A stretch of DNA of 39,462 bases, from positions 1 to 39,462 of the forward strand of contig JAJSPD010000165.1 of NCBI GenBank assembly GCA_021307315.1, written 5' to 3'. Numbering within the stretch: the stretch's first letter is position 1; each line of letters begins with the position of its first letter. This DNA is from Bisporella sp. PMI_857 (lineage: Eukaryota > Ascomycota > Leotiomycetes > Helotiales > Helotiaceae). The notes below the pieces were generated by a model that did not search any database, was not told where the DNA came from, and saw only the letters and a list, made by a program, of their open reading frames with translations. Of the stretch, positions 22,282 through 33,278 are shown piece by piece. Made by a program: the position numbers and the translations under genes.

Positions 22282-22927
22282 AAGGTGAAGAGGGGCAATG
22301 GGGTAATAGAGCGTTTGTGGGTGTGATATCGTTTCTGATGGGATAATTGAAAGAGGCGTAAAATTCTGCTTTTCTTTTATTGTCCCGAGAGCCTCTTCAG
22401 GGGGAAGTCTTATGGCAGCGAAACCCACTAGTAGCTATAGTTGTATACATGAATTAGGAGGCTAAGCCTACTCTAGCCATCTTGTGATATCGCACGATTA
22501 TACGTCTGACATATTGTAACACAAGGCAGCAGGAATTTGATTCAATCATTACGTAAATGTGCATAAATTCATTATAACCGGATTTTTATTCAGTTACTAT
22601 CTTGGATTATATGTGGTGTGACCCGAAGATGCCGTGTCAATTTTCCGTTCACATTCGTTAATAATTTCATTTGTTTGCATTTCCGCAAATTGTTCACTCC
22701 AGCGAGCCAACGGTTGAGCACCTTGGGGTCAGGCTTCGGAAGTTACTTTTAGCCGAACACCAACGAGTAAGGGTGGAAGTCTGCCGTAAAAAAGAAAGAA
22801 ACAAATCTTCAGCTTAATTTGCTTCCAAATTTCAGATGCTAGAAAAGTGAATAGCAGCTCTATTAGTAAGAACCTACGAAAACACAACTTCCACACACCA
22901 GAGCCTGGCGCTTGTCAACGGCCTACG
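22282..22927. other. Intergenic region upstream of MFS transporter
   Basis: About 650 bp, including the promoter and 5' leader of the transporter. An ATG at 22834 opens only a four-codon frame (stop TGA) and could act as an upstream ORF. Nothing else recognised. Confidence 0.45.
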
Positions 22928-24797
22928 ATGGCTCAACGCTCCCCTGAGGCGAAGAGCGAGCAAGTCATTGCATCTGACGTGAATAGTGAGCCGCCGGTAG
23001 TTAACGTCGGGCGCGGAGATGGACAGATTGAAGCTGTGGAATCAGAAAAGCTTCCCACCGAGCCACCAGTTCTCTCTGCGGTGGAGGAAGATGAAGCAGG
23101 AAAGGTATATCCACCAACAAGAGAGGTCATTCCTGTTATGGTCGCAATATTCTTGGCACTGTTCCTGGTTTCCCTTGTTAGTACACAGATACTTCCCTAG
23201 ATTCAACAGAACAGCCTCTCATCATGCTTACAGGATCGTACAATTATTGCTACAGCGATCCCCCGTATGACCGATGCCTTTCACTCTGTCGGTGATATCG
23301 GCTGGTACTCAAGTGCATACATGCTCACTGGTTGCGCGTTCCAACTTTTCTACGGCCGGATTTACACCTTCTACTCACCAAAATGGGTCTTCTTGAGCAG
23401 TGTCACTATGTTCGAGCTTGGCTCTTTGATTTGTGGCGTATCACCGAGCTCTGTGGTGTTCATTATCGGAAGAGCAGTAGCAGGAGTTGGCTCAGCTGGA
23501 ATATTCTCGGGAAGCATCATTTTGACCGTTCATATTGTTCCGCTTCGTCTGCGTCCAACATACCAGGGTTTCATGGGTGGTGTACTGCTGGTTTCGGCCA
23601 TCATTGGGCCTCTACTTGGCGGTGCTTTTACAACAAAATTGTCTTGGAGATGGTATGTCCTGAAGCTTGTGTGTAGTGCTGTTACTGACATCCATGCGCG
23701 CTTTCAGGTGTTTCTACATTAACCTACCCTGTGGCGGCATTTCGATTCTCCTTACCGTCTTCTTCCTTGGGCTTCCCAGCACTCACTTGCCTGGAGGTGC
23801 TGGAATAAACGATCCAGAAGTCAAGCTTTCACTACGATCCAAAATCGAAAGGCTCGACCCTGTTGGAACATTCTTCTTTCTTCCGGGAGTCGTTTGTCTT
23901 TTAATCGCCTTACAATGGGGAGGGTCGACGTACCCGTGGAATGACGCCCGCATTATCTCCTTGCTCGCGCTCTCTGGCTTTCTGATGACCGGGTTCGGTA
24001 TCGTACAAGTCTGGAAACAAGAGAATGCCACGCTACCACCTCGCATCCTCAGATATCGCAGCGTCACAGCAGCCTCTTTTTTCGCTTTCTGCATTAGCGG
24101 GGCTATGACTGTCATTGTGTATTTCCTGCCAACTTGGTTCCAAGCTATTCAAGGGGTCGATGCTGTTCAGTCTGGTATCCGCACACTGCCTTTAATCATC
24201 TCAATGCTACTCGCAAGTATCACCTCTGGAGGCTTGACCACCAAGATTGGGTACTACGCTCCATTTCTCATTGGATGTTCAGTAATCATGGCTATCGGAG
24301 GAGGGCTCATGTCGACATTCAAGGTAAACTCTTCAAAAGCTGTCTGGATTGGCTTCCAGGTCGTTTTTGGTTTCGGAACTGGCCTTGGACAACAGCAAGC
24401 CGGTCTAGCAGCCCAAACTGTGTTGCCATCAAAAGACGTCTCAACCGGTGTTGCTCTTAAATTTTTTGGGCAATTGCTGGGAGGCGCTATCTTCGCAGTT
24501 GTCGGCCAGAGTGTGCTGAGCAATAAGTTGGTCCATAATCTGACTGGGATACCTGGCCTTATGGAATCACTTCCGCACTTTGATCCACGTCAGGTCGTGA
24601 ATTTGGGCGCACTGCAATTGAGGGAATTCTTTGGAGTAAAGTCTGCGGGTGCAGTTATGAGGGCTTTCAACAGTGCATTGGATTCGGTCTTCCAGCTAGG
24701 AATGATCCTGTCTTGCCTATCGCTAGTTGGGGCTCTTCTTGTTGAATGGAAAAGCATTAAGGGAATAAAGCTCCAGAAAGGGTCTGGTGGTGCATGA
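22928..24797 (+). CDS. MFS drug:H+ antiporter-type efflux transporter (about 585 aa)
   Basis: Plasma-membrane transporter of the fungal toxin-efflux/DHA type, probably exporting the product or protecting the producer. Exons 22928-23176, 23234-23652 and 23708-24797; introns of 57 and 55 bp are GT-AG. The first junction restores the signature LDRTIIATAIPRM (motif D1), and the second restores WRWCFYINLPCGG. Motif C of antiporters is visible as SAIIGPLLGG. A long charged cytosolic N-tail precedes the first membrane segment (PVMVAIFLALFLVSL), and there are many further hydrophobic segments; the length fits 14-spanners. The ATG at 22928 is the first in frame; the frame is open upstream to about 22847 but only from a GTG. 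No lesion is seen. Confidence 0.94.
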
Positions 24798-25099
24798 CCG
24801 TAGTGCATTGGCGTGTAACCGGTGTGGTATGGACATTGTAAGCATGCTAGTCAGGCTGAGACTTAAGAGATGGGTCGGATATTCTCCCATATGTTCTGTC
24901 ATCCTACATGCACTGTTCTTTGTGAGTTGTCTCGAACCCCTACCTCGTTTGCCAGCCAGTTTAATGCTTGTGACTTTTCTCGGTTACAGTACTGGAGATG
25001 CCTGGCCTGCTATCTAGCCTGAGTTCTAAAATGAAGCTTACGTAAACACTTGCCAACTTTAAGATAACGTACCTGATCATTTAGCTTGCCACGTTGTCT

Positions 25100-25445
25100 A
25101 CCTGGCGGCTCAAAAACACATCAAACATCCCGGTTTTAGAATTTTATACCTAAACTATTATTTATATTAATGAATCAAAACTTAAAATTTGGGTTTCTGG
25201 GTATTTAAATAGGCAGTATTTTAAATTTCAAAATGCTTAGTATTATAAAACTTAGATATAGCATTTCACGCTAAAATAATTTTTGCAATTTCAGTTCTTA
25301 AATAACTATTAATTGTATAAGTCTCAAACTTTACCCATGTATAATAATTACAGTTAAATCGTTATATGCAAAATTTTGTAAAGTTAGGTAAAATGGCAGT
25401 TGAGATATAAGAATGCCAAAATCGGGTGGTTTTGAGCGGCAAGGT
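25100..25445. mobile_element. Candidate AT-rich MITE with imperfect inverted repeats
   Basis: The arms 25100-25115 (ACCTGGCGGCTCAAAA) and 25430-25445 are inverted repeats matching at 14 of 16 positions. Looser similarity continues inward (CCGGTTTTA versus CCGATTTTG in inverted orientation). The interior is strongly AT-rich with no frame. No clear target duplication was found, so class and boundaries are uncertain. Confidence 0.4.
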
Positions 25446-25723
25446 TGATGATGTGACCAGCTAAGTGATTGAGTACATTAACCAAATTGCTCTCTCTGCC
25501 TTTCCTATATTGCCCTCTACACTAGAGTGGCAGCTACACCGCTTTCAAAATTCATTTCCATATCCATTCAGGAACAGCAAAGTTCTACTTACAAAGCCAC
25601 ATTCTTCGGGGCCGACACGGAAATCAGGGGCGTATAATGCCCGTAACATTACCGACCTAGTTCTAGTTGATTCCCGATTCTTTTCCAGTAAGACCAGAGC
25701 AGTGTCAAACGGGATGCGGTTTC

Positions 25724-25796
25724 GGAGATGGAGATGGAGATGGAGATGGAGATGGAGATGGAGATGGAGATGGGGATGGGGATGGGGATGGGGATG
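25724..25796. repeat. Hexanucleotide microsatellite (GGAGAT)n/(GGGGAT)n
   Basis: About seven GGAGAT units pass into four GGGGAT units without interruption. The homogeneous switch suggests slippage plus a single A-to-G change that spread. Confidence 0.95.
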
Positions 25797-26173
25797 CATA
25801 TTTTAATGAGAGTTCTTAATGGAGATGCTCGATATTTGATTGGTGTTCAATAAGCATGTCCGAAATAGCCCAAGTGGTGGAAGGGTAGTCTCCAAGACAT
25901 TGGCCGAGCCATTGATTTCTAGCTTCCTTAGAAGATACGATTTTTATTATCATGTCTATAATCCAAAGTTTTATCTATACAGCCTGTGAATCTTGGTCCA
26001 GTAGAGCTCGGGAATTCTAGATGGTGCACCTGACCTAACTAAAATAACAAAGGGCTTCAGTGGGTATTATCATCCTCCTTCTGCTGTTGAAACTTGGCTA
26101 ATAAGTTCCTGTAGCTCGCCATCTTTCTTTCAACCTAGTTAACCAGAGCTTCGACCCCTTTGACCTCACCAGC

Positions 26174-29100
26174 ATGGCAGGCATGGTTCGGGTCTACCTT
26201 TTTGGCGACCAAACTTACGAAACCAACGCGAAGTTATGTGCTCTCTTATCATCTACTGGCAATCCTATTCTAGCTTCTTTTCTTGATCAGGCATTCAATG
26301 TGATTCGGGCTGAAGTAGGGCGGCTACCCCTCCAGCAATTCCGAGACCTTCCCAGTTTTACAAGCCTTGCGGAGATACTTGCAAGGCAGAGAGATGGTGG
26401 CCTAAATCCAGCATTTCAAACTGCGCTTTCAATAATTTACCAGCTCGGAAGCTTTATTCGGTACGCAACGTCATTGTTCTTTACTCATACAAATCCTCCA
26501 ATTAATAAATTCATAGCCAACATGAGAACTCCGGGAATGAGTACCCTCAGCCTTCGCAAACATACCTTTTGGGTCTGTGCACTGGAGCCCTCTCTGCTGT
26601 GGCAATAAGCTGCTGCAGAACGCTATCCCAATTGCTCCAAGTCGCGGTAGCAACAGTCCGCGTTGCTTTCCGCTTGGGTCTCCGTGTTGTAGAAGTTGGG
26701 ACCCTGATCGAGGCTCAATCAGAAGCATCATGGTCTTTCATTATCCCTGGCATGAAGCATGAAGCTGTTAGCGTGATTTTGAAAGAATTCTTACTTAGCA
26801 AGGTTTGGATAACTAGCGCCCCGTAACAACCTTTGACTGATTCGTCTGAAGAATCTACCACCAGTGTCAAGACCCTGGATCAGTGCCCATATAGAAAATG
26901 GGACTTCGGTCGGCGGTCCTCCCAGTGTCCTTGACGAATTGAGGAAATTTCCAGCGCTTTCCAAAATCAGGACGGTCGAGATCCCAAATCGGTCGCCTGG
27001 ACATGCGTCACATTTATTCACTAGCGAAGATGTCAGCAGCATTCTGAAGGGCACTCTAGACTTACCTTGGATTTCTTACACTTCCCAAATCGCCATTGTT
27101 TCCCCAGCAACGGGGAAATTGATGCCCGGTGGCAACTTCAAATCGCTCCTAGAGGTGTCACTCAACGATATCATGGCTCGGAAGCTTCGATGGGACTTGA
27201 TCAACCAGGAGTTTCCCACCATTCTCAATTCTAGCCACGCTTCCAACTTGAAGCTAACTCCAATCGGAACGACATCTGAACATGCTCTACTATCAACACT
27301 ACAAAATGCACTGGCAAGCTCTGGGGACTGCGCAGTGACCCCCCCTTTGGTAGAGATTGAGTATCAAGACTTCAATCAACCACGAACGCCTATCAACACT
27401 TCCGGAAATCCCGGCTTATCCAAATTAGCAATTGTGGGTATGTCAGGGAGGTTTCCAGAATCTAGCAGCCCAGAGGACTTCTGGGAAGTGTTACGCCATG
27501 GCGTCGACACTGTCAAGAAAGTGCCGCCAACACGTTGGAGCGTTGATACGCACGTTGATAGCAGCGGCAAAGGGAGCACTAGTGAAGTGCCGTGGGGTTG
27601 CTGGCTAAAAGGTGTCGAGCTATTTGATGCCAGGTTTTTCAGTATCTCTCCGAAAGAGGCCCCTCAAGTTGATCCAGCACAGCGAATTGCATTGATGACA
27701 ACCTACGAAGCGATTGAGGAAGCTGGTATCGTACCTGGGACTACCCCTTCGACCAGAACAGATCGCATTGGAGTATTTCATGGGGTTACCGGTACCGATT
27801 ATATGGAAACAAATACATCACAAGATATTGATACGCATTTCATTACAGGTGGGAACAGAGCGTTCATTCCAGGACGAATCAGTTTCTGCTACGAATTCTG
27901 CGGCCCCAGCTGTTCTGTTGATACAGCGTGCTCTTCCAGTTTTGCCGCAATGCACATGGCTTGCAATGCACTCTGGAGAGGTGATTGCGATACGGCAGTG
28001 TCTGGTGGCACGAATATGATTAGCAATCCCGATGGCCATGCTGGGTTGGACCGAGGGTTCTTCATATCTAAGACAGGAAACTGTAAGACCTTTGACGACG
28101 GTGCCGACGGGTATTGCCGTGGGGAAGGGGTTGCTACCGTGGTTATCAAACGTCTGGAAGACGCTATCGCTGATAGTGATCCAGTCTTGGCACTGATATC
28201 AGGTATTAAGACTAACCATTCCGGCGAGGCGGATTCCATTACTCGCCCGCATGCTCCAGCCCAGAAAACCATTTTTGATCAGTTGTTGATTGCTACTGGC
28301 ACCGACATAAATGAAATTGGTTACGTTGAAATGCATGGTACGGGGACACAAACTGGCGATGCTGTCGAAATGGAATCTGTTCTTCATGCATTCGGACCCG
28401 AACCTACTTCCCAAAAGGCTCGGAAAAGAGACTCGCCAGTGTTCTTAGGAGCTGCAAAGGCAAATATAGGCCATGGTGAAGGAGCATCTGGCGTTACCAG
28501 CCTGGCAAAGGTGCTTCTCATGTTCCGATACAACGCAATTCCACCTCATTGCGGTATCACAACTAAGATCAACCACAACTACCCACTGGACTTTGCTCAG
28601 CGCAATGTCCATATTGCAAAGAAGGAGATCCCATGGCTTGGAACACCAGAAAGACCTCGAAAAGTTCTCATCAACAATTTCTCCGCCGCTGGTGGTAACA
28701 CTGCTGTGCTGCTGGAGGATACTCCAATGACAGTTGTGGATTGCTCCAATGACCCAGAGCCCGCCTCATCTTACCTAATTGCCATTACAGCAAAGTGTGC
28801 CAATTCTCTGAAAGGGAATCTAAAGGCCATGTTGCACTATATGAACTACCCGGACAAAGATTTCTCTCTGCCCCGACTCTCATACACAACCACTGCCCGC
28901 CGCATCCACCATCCCCATCGAGTCATGTTGCGAGGATCAGACACCAAAGAAGTGAAACTTCGGCTGCAAGAAGCTATTGCGCGTGGAGATGGAATCACTA
29001 GAAAGAAATCCGCACCGAAAATTGTGTTTGGATTCACTGGCCAAGGGTCACAGTATCTTTACATGTAAGTGCTTCTTTCCTTCACTTGGAGATTTCATGT

Positions 29101-32100
29101 CGTTGCCAGAGGCCCTTAATATTTCTTCCAGATTTAAATACTTGTAATACACTTAAATATTTATCTAAGTTCGATTTCTAAATAAGCGGATTTCAAGAGG
29201 CTTAGAAATCGAAATGATGTGAACAATCAAACTGTATTCAACACACAATTCTGGGGGAACTACCAAATAAAGAGCGCTGCAAGAAATAATTCACCATCTA
29301 ACACCTGGGATATTGACTAAATCTCTACTCTAGGGGAAAGCAACTTTTTGAATCGTTCTCTCAATTCAGGAACGATATCTTGCGATTTGATCAGATCTCT
29401 CGAGCTCAGGGCTTTCCATCGTTCTGCCAAATTTTTGTCGCAACCACAATTGCACTTGAGGATTTTACCCCTCAGGTAGTGCAGCTTGCTATTTGCTGTC
29501 TTCAAATGGCACTAGCCCGCCTCTGGATTTCTTGGGGCATTCAACCAGAGACGGTTATAGGCCACAGTCTTGGAGAATACGCGGCCCTGAATATTTCGGG
29601 AGCTATTTCCGACTCAGACACTATTTATTTGGTGGGTAAGAGGGCCGAGCTTTTGCAAGAGCAATGCCGACCCGGTACACATGCTATGCTTGCCGTCAAA
29701 GCCTCCGCATCTCGCATCCACGAATTACTCAATGGCGCAAAGTACGAGATTTCCTGTATCAACGGCCCTGAGGATACAGTCCTTGGTGGTTCTATTCAGC
29801 TTATCGCCTCGCTACAAGAGCTCTTAGCTACTCATCAAGTCAAGGCTACCACCCTACAGGTCCCTTATGCCTTCCACACCTCTCAGGTATTCTCGATGCT
29901 CGGGGACTTTGAGGCTGCTGTAAATGGTATTGCCTTTCACAAACCTTCTATCCCCGTGATTTGCCCCCTCCTGGGCAATGTTATCACTGATCTTGGGACG
30001 CTTGGACCTGGCTATCTCTCTCGACATTGTAGGGAGACAGTCAACATACATGCAGCACTTCTATATGCCAAGAATTCTGGTTTCATCAATGAAAAATGCG
30101 TTTTTCTCGAGATCGGCCCCAATCCAGTCGTTTCCGGGATGATCAAGAGTTCATTGGGAGATCAGGCTATAACTTTGCACATTCTTCAGAAAAACAAGGA
30201 CAGTTGGCCCCTCATCACTGCTGCGCTCTCAACGCTGTACATTTCAAGCCATGACATTCGCTGGCGAGAATATCACAAAGATTTTAAAGCCTCACAAAAA
30301 GTCTTACATCTCCCTGCTTATGCTTGGGACCTAAAAGAATATTGGATTCCGTACGCCCACGACTGGTGCCTGCACAAAGGGGCCGCACCACCTATGATCC
30401 TCGACCGGATCCATCCAAAGGTTGAAAGCACCTCAATTCACAAAGTTGTTGAAGAGAGAACTTCAGGAAAGACGGTGGTTCTCGTTGTTGAGTCTGATAT
30501 ATCACGTCCGGATCTCAATGCTATTGCTCAAGGCCATCGGGTCAATGGCATTCCACTCACTACACCTTCTGTCTATGCAGAGATTGCACTTTCTCTTGGG
30601 AACTATCTAATGGAGAAATATCAGCCAGCAATAAGAGGCTCTCTTGTTGACGTTTCGAATCTTAGCGTCGAGAAGGCTCTAATCCCGCACTCACAAGGTC
30701 CGCAAATATTACGAACCTCATCGACAGTAGATTGGACGACCAAGCGTGCCGAATTGAAATTCTGCAGTGTTAACGACAGTGGAAAAGTCACAGTGGAACA
30801 CGGGGAATGTTCAATTATCTTCAGAAATAAGGACCAACTGAAAGAAATTCAGCAAAAAGTACAAGAGTACCTCTCTCGCATTGAATACTTACGAAAAGGG
30901 GCTGAAAGCGGGAGATTACTGCGTCTTAGCCAAACCTATGCCTATAAGCTTATCGGCGCCTTGGCCCAGTTCCACCCTGATTACCGAGCTGCTGATGAAG
31001 TCACTCTTGATAGCAGCACTATGGAAGCTTCCGCTAGTGTCAGCTTTGGGCAGGTGGTCAGCAATGGAACTTTTAGCACCCATCCAGCGTATATTGACGT
31101 TCTCACTCAGACCGCCGGGTTCGTAATGAACGCCAAGGAGAGCACGGATCTTGCAATCCAGGTGTTTGTAAATCATGGATGGCAATCTTTCCAAATCTTC
31201 GAAGAAATTTCAAAGAACAAGTCTTACAAGATCTACGTCAAAATGGCCCAAGACGAAGGGGAATTCTGGCGCGGAGATACCATTATGCTTGACGGAACAA
31301 CTGTCGTGGCATTTTTCAAAGGCGTCACCTTGAGAGCTGTTCCTCGAAAAGTTTTCAACATGGTACTTGATGCCGCAAATACGAAACCACCCAAAAAGAA
31401 TCAGACACCGCCCCCCGCAAGGACCACACCGGCTCCTGGTCCCAAGGCTGTCAAGCCTCCCACTAAAGTCACTCAGATTCCACCTGTTGTTGAGCTAGTA
31501 CCTCCTGTCCAAGTTATCAGGAAAGTAGAATTAGCCGAGGCTGCCGTCTTGTCAGTAGCGTCACCTAGAAGCAGTCCTCAGATGGCGAGTGCGCTGGCTA
31601 TCATTTCTGAGGAAACCGGCCTTGCACTTTCCGATCTCACAGATGACTCGGTGTTCTCGGAAATTGGTGTTGATAGCCTCCTTTCGATGGTCATCTCATC
31701 ACGATTCCGTGAAGAACTCGGATTGGATTTAGATCTCGAATTCTCTTTGTTCCTAGATCTTCCTACCATTAAGCATTTAAGAGATTTCATTGAGCCAGCC
31801 ACGGAAGGTCTTTCTACTGACGTAGACGCCCGCCAGGATATCGAATCTCCACCACAGGGAGAAACAATGACAGCAATAGCAGATAATTTTATCGAGAGCG
31901 TGATTGTCGAAAAGAACCTTGCCGAGGCTCAAGAAGGATTCCAAGAACTTCAGACACCCACATCCCTGGACGGAGTTCTAGGCCCTGCTCTAGCTATTGT
32001 AGCGGAAGAAAGTGGACTTGACATTGCCGATCTTACCGACGATACCAATTTCGCCCAGATAGGGGTTGACTCTTTGCTCTCCATGGTCATTTCAAGTATA

Positions 32101-33278
32101 TAAATACCATACTTTCACCAAGAGGATATTACTAACCTTTTCATTTTATAGGTCGATTTCGAGAAGAGTTGGGGCTTGATCTAGATTTGGAATTTTCCCT
32201 CTTTCTTGATCTTCCAACTGTCAAGGACTTGAGAAATTTCCTAAATCCAAACGCTGGAGGCACGCCGGCCTCCTCCGATGATCCCACTGCAAAATGGAGC
32301 TCCTCTGAGTCTACAACACCAGAAAAGCTCACATCTGAGGCAGCCGACCTCACAGATGACTCTGAAGTGTCCGTTCATTCGATCGAGCAGATGCCAAGGC
32401 CCTCGTGTTACTGTCGTCCAGCCACATCAGTAATACTACAGGGCCTCCCAGACCGCACAGAGAAGACGCTCTTCTTGTTTCCAGATGGTGGGGGATCATC
32501 ATCTTCTTATGAGCCACTCCCAAAGCTGAAAGTAGATGTCGCAGTCATTGGATTAAACTGTCCTTATGTGCGCGATCCCGAGAATATGCTATGCAATATT
32601 TCCGACTTGATGGAAAGTTACATCGCCGAGATTCGTCGTCGTCAACCTCATGGGCCATATCGCCTAGGTGGATGGTCCTCTGGTGGAATATTTGCCTACA
32701 TAGCCACTAAGATGTTTCTTGCCGATGGCGAGGAAGTATCCAGCTTGATCATAATTGACTCTCCAGTACCGGCGCTTATGGACAAGCTTCCCACACACTT
32801 TTACGACTACTGCGATCAACTTGGCCTTTTTGGTTACTCAATGGGCGATCCTGACGCTGCCACTCCAGAGTGGCTCATTCCACACTTCAATGCAACAGTC
32901 GATGTCCTATATGGCCATACGGTAGGCCCCTTGGATGTGGCCATTGGTAGAATGCCAAAAACGTCCATCATTTGGGCGTGCGACACTGTTCTAGATGGCT
33001 GCACCGCAGATTGGGCATCCAAGCTGACCGACTCCAAAGGAATCCACTTCTTGATTCAGAAAAGGATCGATTTTGGTTCGGCTGGATGGGAGAAAATGCT
33101 CCCTGGTGTAGAGATTTCTTGCGATAAGGTCGTTGGTGCAAATCACTTTTCTATGATGGTACGCCAATTTCTTTCTCCCAAGCTCGTTATGTTCAAAGGT
33201 CGATCATCGCATAAGGCAGCTAATTCTCTTTCCTTCATAGCACAAACCTTTCATCGCGTACGTCGGAAAATTCATTGA
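26174..33278 (+). CDS. Non-reducing type I polyketide synthase, SAT-KS-AT-PT-ACP-ACP-TE (about 2224 aa)
   Basis: Iterative NR-PKS that accepts a preformed starter, extends it with malonyl units and cyclises it to an aromatic product. Exons 26174-26460, 26517-26802, 26852-29064, 29334-32095, 32152-33278 (6675 nt, frame kept). SAT: GLCTG with Cys117, rebuilt by intron 1. KS: Cys551 in DTACSSSF, then HGTGTQTGD and GHGEGASG. AT: GFTGQGSQY, split from its continuation GKQLFES by the 269-bp intron 3, and GHSLGE with Ser1007. PT: His1330 (GHRVNGIP) and Asp1517 (YIDVLTQ). ACPs: Ser1710 and Ser1842, each in GVDSLLS, after a Pro-rich linker near 1610-1660. TE: GWSSG with Ser2025 and His2181 (GANHFSMM). 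All catalytic residues are present. A SAT with an intact Cys beside an HR-PKS points to transfer of a reduced starter. The TE resembles those of orsellinate/depside and Claisen-cyclase-like NR-PKSs; whether it hydrolyses, lactonises or forms an ester cannot be told. The ATG at 26174 gives the usual VYLFGDQT start. Confidence 0.97.
29065..29333 (+). other. Long intron (269 bp) of the NR-PKS with internal inverted repeat
   Basis: GTAAGT...CTCTAG intron inside the AT domain, much longer than the other three (49-56 bp). It holds a perfect 12-bp inverted repeat, TTCGATTTCTAA at 29170-29181 and its complement at 29202-29213, with a 20-nt loop. It may be an old insertion inside a normal intron or an RNA hairpin bringing the splice sites closer. 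Confidence 0.8.

Larger units (their letters stand above)
24798..26173. other. Intergenic region with repeats, upstream of NR-PKS
   Basis: About 1.4 kb without a gene. It contains a candidate AT-rich MITE (25100-25445), a hexanucleotide microsatellite (25724-25796) and, at the right end, the NR-PKS promoter. The frame through the microsatellite (Arg-Trp or His-Pro/Leu repeats) is an artefact of the repeat. Confidence 0.5.

Noticed and set aside
25465..25806. Open frame encoding an Arg-Trp/Gly-Trp repeat protein
   Set aside because: It is produced by the hexanucleotide microsatellite; both strands are open through the repeat, and there is no family match or splice support.
26461..26851. Apparent frame breaks in the first 700 bp of the NR-PKS, suggesting a broken SAT domain
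   Set aside because: Two short GT-AG introns (26461-26516 and 26803-26851) restore one frame and rebuild GLCTG with the catalytic Cys, so the SAT is intact.
31650..32260. Recent duplication or gene conversion as the cause of the identical ACPs
   Set aside because: Most codons in the identical stretch differ at synonymous positions, which recent copying would not produce.
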